From contig JAFDZP010000005.1 in assembly GCA_018266835.1 (NCBI GenBank), positions 248,001 through 312,000 on the forward strand: DNA of 64,000 bases, in the 5' to 3' direction. Positions 24,889 through 33,673 of this stretch are shown one piece after another. Source of the stretch: Bacteroidota bacterium. Lineage in GTDB: Bacteria; Bacteroidota; Ignavibacteria; Tepidaquicellales; Tepidaquicellaceae. The first letter of the stretch is position 1, and each line of letters begins with the position of its first letter. The position numbers were made by a program, and so were the translations under genes. The notes below the pieces were generated by a model. The model was not told the origin of the DNA. It saw only the letters and a list, made by a program, of their open reading frames with translations, and searched no databases.

Positions 24889-26514
24889 ATGAAAAAAATT
24901 ATTTTATTACTCGTTCTCCTCATTTCCCTTCCCTCCTTCGCTCAGATGACTCCCCAGTGGCAAAATTATTATGGCGTAAAGGATAGTCTTGGGATTTTTC
25001 CTATGGGAATGGTGGTTGATGACAGTTCTAATACCTATGTCATGGAGGAGGCGGCGAGATTAACATACACAGAAAGTCCTCCTCGTGACCCCTTCATACA
25101 AAAAATCAATAAATACGGAGAAACTATCTGGATCAAGAATTTCGGATTGGATATTTCCAGGAAGGAATTTCCACTAAGCATAAAATATAGTTCAGATAAG
25201 TTTTTATATTTTTTATGCTCACAATTTGATAGCAGCTTATGGACAATGAATCTTTTTAAGTTAAATACAGAAGGCAATCAAATATGGAAAAAGAGAATAG
25301 GCTATTACGATTATCAGTATTTCCAGGAAGTAAATTTAACTTCAACAGGGACTATATATTCAAACGGGGCCAGCTATACAAACGGAAAATGTCTTTATAA
25401 ATTTAACCCGGCCGGAGAAATTATCGATTCAATTTTTATTGTAATTAACAATATGAATGCAGGAATCGAAAGATATAATCTTACCGCTGATAATAAAGTT
25501 TTCATTTTTTCTGAATTATCAATAAATGATATTAAAAATTCATTTATATCTTTTGCCGATACTACTCATAATATTTTTTGGACGAAGGAATTAAATTATA
25601 GGGGCAACCCATACGCTTTGCAATCTTCCAAAGATTCATCACTTTATGTCTGCTTTTACAGGGAAGAGACGCTGAACGGAGTAGTACTTTCAATTTATAA
25701 ATATGATTATGCCGGCAATTTAAAATGGCTAAAAGAACTGCCCGGACCTGTTGCAATAAATAATGATGTTCTATATTACGGCTATTATCCTCATATTTTG
25801 ATTGATAACGATAATAACCCGGTTATTTCAAGCACTATGAAAGATGCTCAGTTCAGTAGTACCAATACGTTAGCTATAATTAAATTAGATAAGTCAACCG
25901 GTAATGAACTGTGGATAAACAGAGTGGATAATTTAATACCGGGCAGCAATGGGATTTTACGAAACTCTGTAATTGATTCTCTCGGAAATATTTATGCTTG
26001 CGGAGAAATTATCACCGGTAATATTTATGACTTCGTTATACTGAAAATTTCTTCCTCAGGGCAGGTTTTAAGAATTACAAGAAATAACGGGTTTTTAAAT
26101 TTTAGATATTTCCCTTATCATTTAGCCTTGGCAAAAAATAATGATTTAATTGTAACAGGAATTGATTTCAATCCGCCATTTTGGGAAAAAGGGGCAACTA
26201 TCCGATACTCCCAGCCGGTAAATATTACTCCAAGCGGGAATAATCTACCTGATAAATTTTCTCTTAACCAAAATTATCCCAACCCATTCAATCCATCAAC
26301 TACTATAATTTTTCAGATTCCGAAAAATAATTTTGTGAGCTTAAAAGTTTTTGATATAAACGGCAAAGAAGTGTCGCAGCTTGTGAACGAAAACTTAAAT
26401 GCAGGTGAGTACAAAATAAATTTCAACGGCGCTGCCCTTCCAAGCGGAGTGTATTATTACAAGCTAACGGGTGAGAATTTTTCTGAAACAAAAAAAATGA
26501 TTCTGATAAAATAA
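24889..26514 (+). CDS. Secreted propeller-type protein with T9SS sorting domain
   Basis: 541 residues from ATG at 24889; the frame is open to 24832, but the extra residues are encoded by repeat R7 and lack a signal peptide, while MKKIILLLVLLISLPSFAQ is a perfect one. The body has repeated GNxxWxK-like units (KYGETIWIKNFG, GNQIWKKRIG, GNLKWLKELPG, GNELWINRVD), as in PQQ-like or SBBP-type propellers. The sorting domain begins at PDKFSLNQNYPNPFNP and ends KKMILIK. Two bases separate it from the next gene, so the two are cotranscribed. Confidence 0.8.
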   Translation: MKKIILLLVLLISLPSFAQMTPQWQNYYGVKDSLGIFPMGMVVDDSSNTYVMEEAARLTYTESPPRDPFIQKINKYGETIWIKNFGLDISRKEFPLSIKYSSDKFLYFLCSQFDSSLWTMNLFKLNTEGNQIWKKRIGYYDYQYFQEVNLTSTGTIYSNGASYTNGKCLYKFNPAGEIIDSIFIVINNMNAGIERYNLTADNKVFIFSELSINDIKNSFISFADTTHNIFWTKELNYRGNPYALQSSKDSSLYVCFYREETLNGVVLSIYKYDYAGNLKWLKELPGPVAINNDVLYYGYYPHILIDNDNNPVISSTMKDAQFSSTNTLAIIKLDKSTGNELWINRVDNLIPGSNGILRNSVIDSLGNIYACGEIITGNIYDFVILKISSSGQVLRITRNNGFLNFRYFPYHLALAKNNDLIVTGIDFNPPFWEKGATIRYSQPVNITPSGNNLPDKFSLNQNYPNPFNPSTTIIFQIPKNNFVSLKVFDINGKEVSQLVNENLNAGEYKINFNGAALPSGVYYYKLTGENFSETKKMILIK

Positions 26515-26515
26515 T

Positions 26516-27751
26516 ATGAAAAAGATTCTTATAATAACTCTATTCTTCGTTACATGTAATTTCGTTCACGCGCAATGGATTCAGTATAATCCCGGCATAG
26601 CATCAAGCTTCGATAAAATATATTTTATAAATAATCAGACCGGATTTGCAGGCTCAGCTTTCCCTACCTTCCATAAAACAACTAACGGAGGGATTAACTG
26701 GGTGCAGATAAGCGGACCTTTATTCGATGGATATGTTCTTGGTCTATATTTTTTAGACGAAACTACAGGATTTTTTGCAACAGGGTTAAGCAGGATTGCA
26801 AGAACAACAAACGGCGGATACAACTGGCAGTACCTGGAGTCAGGTGCGATGGAAATCTGCAATTACACATTCATAAATTCAAATACCGGTTTTGCAATCG
26901 GCTCTGCTATATACAAAACTACAAACCACGGAGATAACTGGATGCTCATAACGGATTCAGTCTATACTCTTTATGATGCAATGTTCGTAAATCAGCTTAC
27001 AGGTTATGCATGCGGAGGATACTCAAATTTAATAGAAAAAACCACAGATGGCGGAAATTCCTGGAAGCGCATCGCAACAAATTTAGATAGCACAGGTTTT
27101 GCAAGAATATTTTTTGTAAACGCTAATACAGGATTTTTATCCGGGATCAAATATAATAATCAGAACCGCGGGGCATTGGCAAAAACATCAGATGCAGGAT
27201 TGAGCTGGCAAAGAATAGGAACTGATATTGTGGATTATAATTATTTATCCATTCACTTCTCCAATGCAAATATCGGTTACTTTACATCAGAGCAAAAAAT
27301 TTATAAGACTACAAACGGGGGGACAAATTTTAATGTTATTTATTCGCGGGAGAATGGCGTTCTAAATGATATGAAATTTTTCGGAGCAGATACAGCTATA
27401 GTAAGCGGCTACTATCAGAATGCATTTATATTGAAGACGACAAACGGCGGTAATGTTTTCATAGAACAAACTTCCACAAACATTCCTAAAAATTTTTCTT
27501 TAAACCAAAACTATCCCAACCCCTTTAACCCTTCAACCACTATAAGTTTTCAGCTGCCCATTGCCGGATTTATTTCTTTAAAAGTTTTCGATATTAACGG
27601 AAGAGAAGTATCACAGCTTGTGAAGGAAAATTTAAATGAAGGCGAGTATAAAATAAATTTCAACGGCGCTGCCCTTCCAAGCGGAGTGTATTATTACAAG
27701 CTTACGGTTGATAATTTTTCAGAGGTGAAGAAGATGGTGCTGGTGAAGTAA
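26516..27751 (+). CDS. Secreted YCF48-type propeller protein with T9SS sorting domain
   Basis: 411 residues, signal peptide ending VHAQ. Seven or so YCF48/BNR repeats with NxTGF and KTT(N/D)GG motifs (HKTTNGGINW, RTTNGGYNW, KTTDGGNSW, KTSDAGLSW). The sorting domain begins at PKNFSLNQNYPNPFNP and is closely related to that of its upstream neighbour; the segment encoding NFNGAALPSGVYYYKL is identical at the DNA level in both genes. ATG lies two bases after the upstream stop. Confidence 0.85.
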   Translation: MKKILIITLFFVTCNFVHAQWIQYNPGIASSFDKIYFINNQTGFAGSAFPTFHKTTNGGINWVQISGPLFDGYVLGLYFLDETTGFFATGLSRIARTTNGGYNWQYLESGAMEICNYTFINSNTGFAIGSAIYKTTNHGDNWMLITDSVYTLYDAMFVNQLTGYACGGYSNLIEKTTDGGNSWKRIATNLDSTGFARIFFVNANTGFLSGIKYNNQNRGALAKTSDAGLSWQRIGTDIVDYNYLSIHFSNANIGYFTSEQKIYKTTNGGTNFNVIYSRENGVLNDMKFFGADTAIVSGYYQNAFILKTTNGGNVFIEQTSTNIPKNFSLNQNYPNPFNPSTTISFQLPIAGFISLKVFDINGREVSQLVKENLNEGEYKINFNGAALPSGVYYYKLTVDNFSEVKKMVLVK

Positions 27752-27821
27752 TATTATTTTTCACTCATTATTTATAATTATCTTTAATATACTTTAATAC
27801 GTGTAGAAAACTTAAAAGTGT

Positions 27822-29111
27822 ATGTTTAAACTTCTTCTGATATTATTTTTCTCATTCATTTTCTTAACTGTACAAGCGCAACAGTGGAAAGTTTGGAATT
27901 CTTCTAATTCAAATATTCCCACCAACAATTTAATTAATTTATACATTGATAGTAGCGGTATTATTTGGATTGGTTCAGGTGATTTTGGTTTGATAAGATT
28001 TGACGGCATAAATTTCAGTTCTTATAACTCAGGAAACTCACCTATGAAATCAAATTTAGTTAAGTCTATGTCAGTAGATAAATTTGAAAACTTATGGTTG
28101 TGTGCTTTTAGACAGGGATCAGGAAATGAAGGAGCATTGATGAAGTTTGATAGAAAAAATAACTGGTCATATTATAATTCTCAGAACTCAGGGATTGAAA
28201 ACGGAAATCAATTTAGTGTTAATATAGATACAAATAATATTGTATGGTGTATCTATAATTCACTGAGCAAATTTGATGGGACTAATTGGTTTGTTTACGA
28301 CTCAAAAAACTCTCCCTTAAGACCCTCAACGGCATCCGAAATCTACGTCGATAAACAAAACAACAAATGGATCGGTCTTGATTTCTATGGGTTATATAAG
28401 CTGGCAAATGATAATACATGGACCTTGTTTAGTCCTAATAACTCAGGAATTGGAGGAACTATAATAAGAAAAATTAGAGAAGATAATACTGGAAATTATT
28501 GGATTAATATTTCCTATTCAGGATTGTGTAAATATAATGCCTCAAGTAATTCATGGCAGAACTGGACTCCTCAAAATTCTAATTTAATTTCTGCACATCC
28601 ATTAGGACTATTTATAGATAAAAGAAATATCAAATGGATTGGTTTTAATAGTACTGAAACAGGTTTGGCAGAATTTGCAGATACACAATTTGTATATTCT
28701 AATCCACCCGTTATTGGAAATGGAACTAACATTTACGATATAAAGGAAGATAAATTAGGTAATCTATGGATAGCAACAGCAAGTGGATTACTTGAATTTA
28801 ATAAAAACGGTATAGTTGGTATTAATAATTCTTACGTTATTGTCCCTACAGCCTTTGAACTTTCTCAAAACTATCCCAACCCCTTCAATCCATCAACTAC
28901 TATAATTTTTCAGATTCCGAAAAATAATTTTGTGAATCTGAAAATTTTTGATATAAACGGAAAAGAAATATCGCAGCTTGTGAATGAGACCTTAAACGCA
29001 GGCGAGTATAAAATAAATTTCGACGGCTCTGAATTTCCAAGCGGAGTGTATTATTACAAACTGGCGGGTGATAATTTTTCAGAAGTGAAGAAGATGGTGC
29101 TGGTGAAGTAA
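27822..29111 (+). CDS. Secreted two-component-regulator-propeller protein with T9SS sorting domain
   Basis: 429 residues, signal peptide MFKLLLILFFSFIFLTVQAQ. The body has repeated units with IWIG or KWIG plus G(L/I)..FDG (GIIWIGSGDFGLIRFDG, NKWIGLDFYGLYKL), the Reg_prop type of propeller blade, here extracellular and not attached to a kinase. The sorting domain starts FELSQNYPNPFNP. The signal-peptide coding region and about 70 bases upstream are nearly identical to those of the next gene, so the pair arose by duplication, while the propeller bodies have diverged. Confidence 0.83.
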   Translation: MFKLLLILFFSFIFLTVQAQQWKVWNSSNSNIPTNNLINLYIDSSGIIWIGSGDFGLIRFDGINFSSYNSGNSPMKSNLVKSMSVDKFENLWLCAFRQGSGNEGALMKFDRKNNWSYYNSQNSGIENGNQFSVNIDTNNIVWCIYNSLSKFDGTNWFVYDSKNSPLRPSTASEIYVDKQNNKWIGLDFYGLYKLANDNTWTLFSPNNSGIGGTIIRKIREDNTGNYWINISYSGLCKYNASSNSWQNWTPQNSNLISAHPLGLFIDKRNIKWIGFNSTETGLAEFADTQFVYSNPPVIGNGTNIYDIKEDKLGNLWIATASGLLEFNKNGIVGINNSYVIVPTAFELSQNYPNPFNPSTTIIFQIPKNNFVNLKIFDINGKEISQLVNETLNAGEYKINFDGSEFPSGVYYYKLAGDNFSEVKKMVLVK

Positions 29112-29181
29112 TATTATTTTTCACTCATTATTTATAAATATCTTTAATTTACTTTAATACGTGTAGAAAACTTAAAAGTGT

Positions 29182-30447
29182 ATGTTTAAACTTCTTCTGA
29201 TATTATTTTTCTCATTCATTTTCTTAACTGCACAAGCGCAACAGTGGGTTGTATATGACCCATCTAATTCAGGTTTGCCCTCATATGGTCCTCTGTGCGT
29301 TGCAATTGATTCCAATGATGTAAAATGGATAGCTTCGGGAGGATTAAACAGATTATACAGTAATAATTGGATAAATTATAACGTAACTAATTCTCCGCTT
29401 CCTAACAATAGAATTCATTGTATTGCAATAGACGGTTCCAATAACAAATGGATAGCCACTGAAGGCGGAATAGCAGTATATAATGAGACCTCATGGACTC
29501 TTTACAATAGTTCTAATTCTCCATTACCTTCAAATCTAATTTTTGATATAGCAATTGATCAAAATAACAATAAATGGATTGCAACGCACTTGGGACTGCT
29601 TAAGTTCGATGGAACAAATTGGACCATTTACAATACTTCCAACTCGGGACTTTCTAATAATTTTGTAAGATCTGTTGCAATTGAAAAAGATTCAATAGTC
29701 TGGATAGGAACAAGTGGAGGAGGAATGTGTAGATTTATTAACGGTAACTGGACTGTTTTTACCGACACAAATTCGGGGCTTAATGCAAATCAAATTTATA
29801 CAATTGTAATCGATAAAAATAATAAAAAATGGATTGGGTCTGAGAATTCGGGAGGATTATATAGTTATAATGATACTACTTTTACAAAGTATGATAGTTC
29901 TAATTCTACTTTATTCGAAAATGGAAACACTGACATAAATAGTATTCGAGTTGATAGATTAAACAAAAAATATATCGGAACAAAATACGACGGACTTCAT
30001 TATTTCAACAATCAAAGTTGGACAAAATATAATGATTTAAATTCTGGCTTACCGAGTAATTTTATTAATAGTATTAGTATAGATAAATATTATAATAAAT
30101 GGATTGCAACAGATGCGGGTGGCTTAGCGGTATATAATGAAACCGGAGTTGTAAGTATAAAAAACAGCTTATCAGTAATCCCCGATAAATTTTCTCTGAA
30201 CCAAAACTACCCAAACCCTTTTAACCCTTCAACCACTATAAGCTTTCAGATTCCAAAAAATAATTTTGTGAATCTGAAAGTTTTTAATATAAACGGACGA
30301 GAAGTATCGCAGCTCATAAACGAAAACTTAAATGCAGGCGAGTATAAAATAAATTTTGATGGCTCTGAATTTCCAAGCGGAGTATATTATTACAAGCTGA
30401 CGGGTGAGAATTTTTCAGAAGTGAAGAAGATGGTGCTGGTAAAGTAA
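29182..30447 (+). CDS. Secreted two-component-regulator-propeller protein with T9SS sorting domain (paralogue)
   Basis: 421 residues. The signal peptide is the same as in the upstream gene apart from one residue (LTAQAQ). Propeller units such as NNKWIATEGGIAVYNETSW, NNKWIATHLGLLKFDGTNW and KKWIGSENSGGLYSY recur about nine times with a period near 42 residues. The sorting domain begins PDKFSLNQNYPNPFNP and ends KKMVLVK. Last of five consecutive plus-strand cargo genes. No clear terminator follows. Confidence 0.83.
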   Translation: MFKLLLILFFSFIFLTAQAQQWVVYDPSNSGLPSYGPLCVAIDSNDVKWIASGGLNRLYSNNWINYNVTNSPLPNNRIHCIAIDGSNNKWIATEGGIAVYNETSWTLYNSSNSPLPSNLIFDIAIDQNNNKWIATHLGLLKFDGTNWTIYNTSNSGLSNNFVRSVAIEKDSIVWIGTSGGGMCRFINGNWTVFTDTNSGLNANQIYTIVIDKNNKKWIGSENSGGLYSYNDTTFTKYDSSNSTLFENGNTDINSIRVDRLNKKYIGTKYDGLHYFNNQSWTKYNDLNSGLPSNFINSISIDKYYNKWIATDAGGLAVYNETGVVSIKNSLSVIPDKFSLNQNYPNPFNPSTTISFQIPKNNFVNLKVFNINGREVSQLINENLNAGEYKINFDGSEFPSGVYYYKLTGENFSEVKKMVLVK

Positions 30448-30657
30448 TCTAAATTTACACCCTTGGGAATGAGTCGGTAGGAGTAATTTCAAGGGAAAAT
30501 GAAAATTCAAAATTGAGTAAAAAAAGTTAAGATTTCGTTCAATTATTTGTATGTTAAATCAATAGGATAAAATCGACTTTACATAATCTGGAAATAACTT
30601 AATGTTTTAAGAATAATTTATTTTCGCTCTCCAAATTTTCGCGAAACTTTTGCCAAT

Positions 30658-30679
30658 AAAAAAGCCGCTATCCGCGGCT
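30658..30679 (-). terminator. Terminator of the nuoI-cargo transcript
   Basis: Arms AGCCGC (30663-30668) and GCGGCT (30674-30679), loop of five, followed on the minus strand by six T. Confidence 0.85.
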
Positions 30680-30713
30680 CTAAAATTACTTTCTACTTTC
30701 TACCTGCTACTTT

Positions 30714-31382
30714 CTACTTAGCCAATATCATCTTCTTTATATCCGATGAATACTGAGTCTCGAGTTTATAGAAATAAATTCCCGTTGAGAGTTCGGGATA
30801 ATTCATCGCATTAAACTCGACTGTATAATTCCCCGCGCTCTGCTGCTCATCAATTAGCTTTGCAACTAACTGCCCAGTCATAGTAAATACGCTCAGGCGG
30901 ACATTGGAAGCTGACTTAAGCTCATATGTAATAAGTGTAGAAGGATTAAATGGATTAGGTGTATTCTGATGCAGCTTGAAATCAGGTATATCACTGATGC
31001 CAAGCTTTAACTCTTCATTGGATATAACAGCATCACTTGCATTAAGCAATGTGAGTCTGTAGAAATAAACACCGTTCTCTGTTTTAGAATCTTTATAGGA
31101 GAATGAGTAAACAGTCTCTTCTGCCTTCGTGTCTTTTTTTAGATAATCCGTAAACAGAACGTCATCTACTTTTGTAAAAGCAGCCTCTGAAGATTTACGT
31201 GATTCTAATCTGAACTTATAAAGATTATTGGGATTGGAAATTTTCCACGAGAGCGATACCTCGCCCTTTTTTACCTTCGCAGAAAATGCTGATAGCTGGT
31301 TATCTGTTTCAGGCGTATCTATAGCATAGGCATTTAGCGCAAATAAAAATATACAGGATAATATCAGGGACCGGATTTTCAT
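30714..31382 (-). CDS. Secreted protein with fibronectin-like domain and T9SS sorting domain
   Basis: 222 residues. Signal peptide ends ALNAYA. Residues 30-125 look like one fibronectin type III-like beta-sandwich (LSAFSAKVKKGEVSLSWKIS ... GVYFYRLTLLNA), of the kind that precedes sorting domains in this phylum. The sorting domain follows from about residue 132 (FKLHQNTPNPFNPSTLI to KKMILAK). No catalytic domain. It is 9 bp downstream of nuoI on the same strand, an odd transcriptional partner. Confidence 0.8.
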   Translation of the reverse strand: MKIRSLILSCIFLFALNAYAIDTPETDNQLSAFSAKVKKGEVSLSWKISNPNNLYKFRLESRKSSEAAFTKVDDVLFTDYLKKDTKAEETVYSFSYKDSKTENGVYFYRLTLLNASDAVISNEELKLGISDIPDFKLHQNTPNPFNPSTLITYELKSASNVRLSVFTMTGQLVAKLIDEQQSAGNYTVEFNAMNYPELSTGIYFYKLETQYSSDIKKMILAK

Positions 31383-31391
31383 TATATCAAA

Positions 31392-31880
31392 TTACCTGTT
31401 TTCTTTTAAAAAGTCCAATCTTTTCTGAACTCTTTCTTTCGGGAATAAAAGCTTATCTTTACCATAAATTGCCTCGGGCTGATTGTTAAACACCAGCTCA
31501 AATTCATCACTCATTACAATCGCTTCTTCAGGGCAGACCTCTTCGCAAAAGCCGCAGTAAATACAGCGAAGCATATTTATTTCAAACTTTTCAGGATATC
31601 TTTCTTTTTCAAGTTGTGTCTCGCCTGCCTGGACTTCAATAGCAAGCGCAGGGCAAACCCTTGAGCACAATCCGCATGCAACGCACCTTTCTTTTCCGTT
31701 CTCTTCTACAAGTACCGGACGTCCTCTGAATGAAGGCGGGGAAACCCATCTCTCTTCAGGATACTGACGTGTAAACTTCGGCTTGAACATCTGCTTGAAT
31801 GTCTGAGCAAGACCTTTTACGATCTGAGGTAAATAAGTTTGTTCAAGTACAGTTAGATCTTTCTTTTTTATCACAGGCAT
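31392..31880 (-). CDS. nuoI: NADH-quinone oxidoreductase subunit I
   Basis: 162 residues. Two 4Fe-4S motifs, [12 protein letters not shown] and [12 protein letters not shown], with spacing typical of NuoI (N6a and N6b clusters). The N-terminal amphipathic region includes [21 protein letters not shown], and [11 protein letters not shown] precedes the first cluster, both NuoI signatures. NuoI sits in the peripheral arm of complex I at the membrane interface. No other nuo gene is adjacent; nuoH and nuoJ, its usual neighbours, must lie elsewhere or this is an additional copy. Confidence 0.92.
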   Translation of the reverse strand: MPVIKKKDLTVLEQTYLPQIVKGLAQTFKQMFKPKFTRQYPEERWVSPPSFRGRPVLVEENGKERCVACGLCSRVCPALAIEVQAGETQLEKERYPEKFEINMLRCIYCGFCEEVCPEEAIVMSDEFELVFNNQPEAIYGKDKLLFPKERVQKRLDFLKENR

Positions 31881-32115
31881 AGATTATATAGTGCGTTTGT
31901 TTATCTAATTTAATTTTTTAAACTATACAAATTATAGCTATACAAGATAAAATAAAAATGATTGAATTAAAATTCCTTTTGTTGGTCATTAAACTGTAAA
32001 TATATTCACCTGTTTATTAAACTGTCTTATTTATATTCTGAATTCTTTTACATCTGTTTTATTTCTATTATCTGAATTCGGTTTCTTAATATTACCTGAA
32101 CTTCTAAATTGCTTT

Positions 32116-33576
32116 ATGCTTTCTGCTACAACTGTTGAGATTTTAAAACGTTTAAGTTCAGCTGAACTAAAAAGATTTGGCGATTTTATAAATTCCCCAT
32201 ATCACAATTCCACAGCCTCTCTTGAAAAAATTTATAAAATAGTTTTGAAAGCCCGTCCCGATTATTCATCGCCCGCACTGGAATATAAGAACATATGGAA
32301 AAAAATGTTCCCTCATGAAGAATATAAAGAGAAACGCATAAAAAATCTGTATGCTGATTTCAGTATCATCCTGAAAAAATTTATCGGCTATGAAGAGATC
32401 GCAAATAAAAGCTATGAGCTGGACCTTCTTACAGCTGAAAGCTTATCGGCAAAAAATCTCTTTGACGCTTCTGCAAAATTTATAAAAAAAAGCATTGCCA
32501 AACATGATACAGGACTGATTACCGATCATATAAAGCTCTTATACAATCAAAGAATAAATATTATTCAAAGAGATAATTTTCAGCATGCCGGCGCTGAAAC
32601 GAAAGAGCAGGATTACAGGAATGTTCTGACAGTAATTTCTGAGTCCATGATAACCAGGTTCCTCAGAATAACATATACTGAAGCCTATTCTATTGCTACT
32701 GAAGAAGCTATAAGTTCTGAAAAAGGAATAATGATAGTTGATGCATTCTTGAATGTGTTTGACATGGAGAAATTTTTAGAAACTTTAAAAAGGGAAAACC
32801 ATAAATATTATTCTTATTTAAAAATAAATTACATGCTCTACTATCATATGAAGTCTGATATAAATGAAGAGCAATTATATGATTTAAAGAAAGAGATTTT
32901 CAATATAATTCATAAGGTTGAGAAGTGGGAAGCATACACTTTTATATTCAGGACAATTGATTTAATCCTTGTTAAAATGGTAAGGTCTGACAGAAAATAT
33001 TACCGCGATATATTAGACTTTGCAAATCTGTTTCGTGAACTTAAAATCTTCCCTGATGACTCAGGCAATGTTTTCACAATTGGCTGCTTCAGAGATGCAT
33101 TTATGCCTGCTATAATTTTGAAGGAGTATGAATGGGCGGAAAATTTTGTTTATGAGTACGCGCCTTACCTCGCAGAAGATACCAGAGAGAGCGAGCTTAA
33201 CTACTGTCTCGGCATTTTAAGTTTTAAGAAAGGAAAATTTGAAGAGTCGTTAAATTACCTGAACAAATTAAAACTCGTTCATCTGGTGCAAAAAATTTCT
33301 ATCCGTTTTTATTATCTGATGAACTATATAGAGCTGAAAGCATATGAAACTGCGCTTTCCTCTGTACAGACATTAAGACAATATTATAATGACAATAAAG
33401 ATATGCCTGAAATATTTACAGTCAATTTTACCGAATCACTAAAATATTTTCAGGAAATAATAAAATGCGAAATGGAAGGGAAAAAAATTGACGGCTTTCT
33501 TTACGAAATTGCTAAAAACGGGAAAAATTTTAACCATAGACAATATATTCTGGAAAAAATGGAAAAGCTGCTGTGA
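32116..33576 (+). CDS. Conserved all-helical protein, unknown
   Basis: 486 residues, no signal peptide, predicted almost wholly helical. The N-terminus LKRLSSAELKRFGDFINSPYHN matches a pattern I know from uncharacterised Bacteroidota/Ignavibacteria proteins (KRF..F..SPY.N), while the C-terminal half has TPR-like spaced helices (ELNYCLGILSFKKGKFEESLNYLNKLK). Likely a cytoplasmic protein-interaction protein; no catalytic motif. Flanked by convergent transcription at the 3' side. Confidence 0.6.
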   Translation: MLSATTVEILKRLSSAELKRFGDFINSPYHNSTASLEKIYKIVLKARPDYSSPALEYKNIWKKMFPHEEYKEKRIKNLYADFSIILKKFIGYEEIANKSYELDLLTAESLSAKNLFDASAKFIKKSIAKHDTGLITDHIKLLYNQRINIIQRDNFQHAGAETKEQDYRNVLTVISESMITRFLRITYTEAYSIATEEAISSEKGIMIVDAFLNVFDMEKFLETLKRENHKYYSYLKINYMLYYHMKSDINEEQLYDLKKEIFNIIHKVEKWEAYTFIFRTIDLILVKMVRSDRKYYRDILDFANLFRELKIFPDDSGNVFTIGCFRDAFMPAIILKEYEWAENFVYEYAPYLAEDTRESELNYCLGILSFKKGKFEESLNYLNKLKLVHLVQKISIRFYYLMNYIELKAYETALSSVQTLRQYYNDNKDMPEIFTVNFTESLKYFQEIIKCEMEGKKIDGFLYEIAKNGKNFNHRQYILEKMEKLL

Positions 33577-33673
33577 GTTATGGATTATAGTTATGATAGT
33601 TATTTATAAAAGCAATGCCCCTTCTTAAAAATTAAAGAGACATTACTTTATAAACTTTTAACTTTGCAACCTT

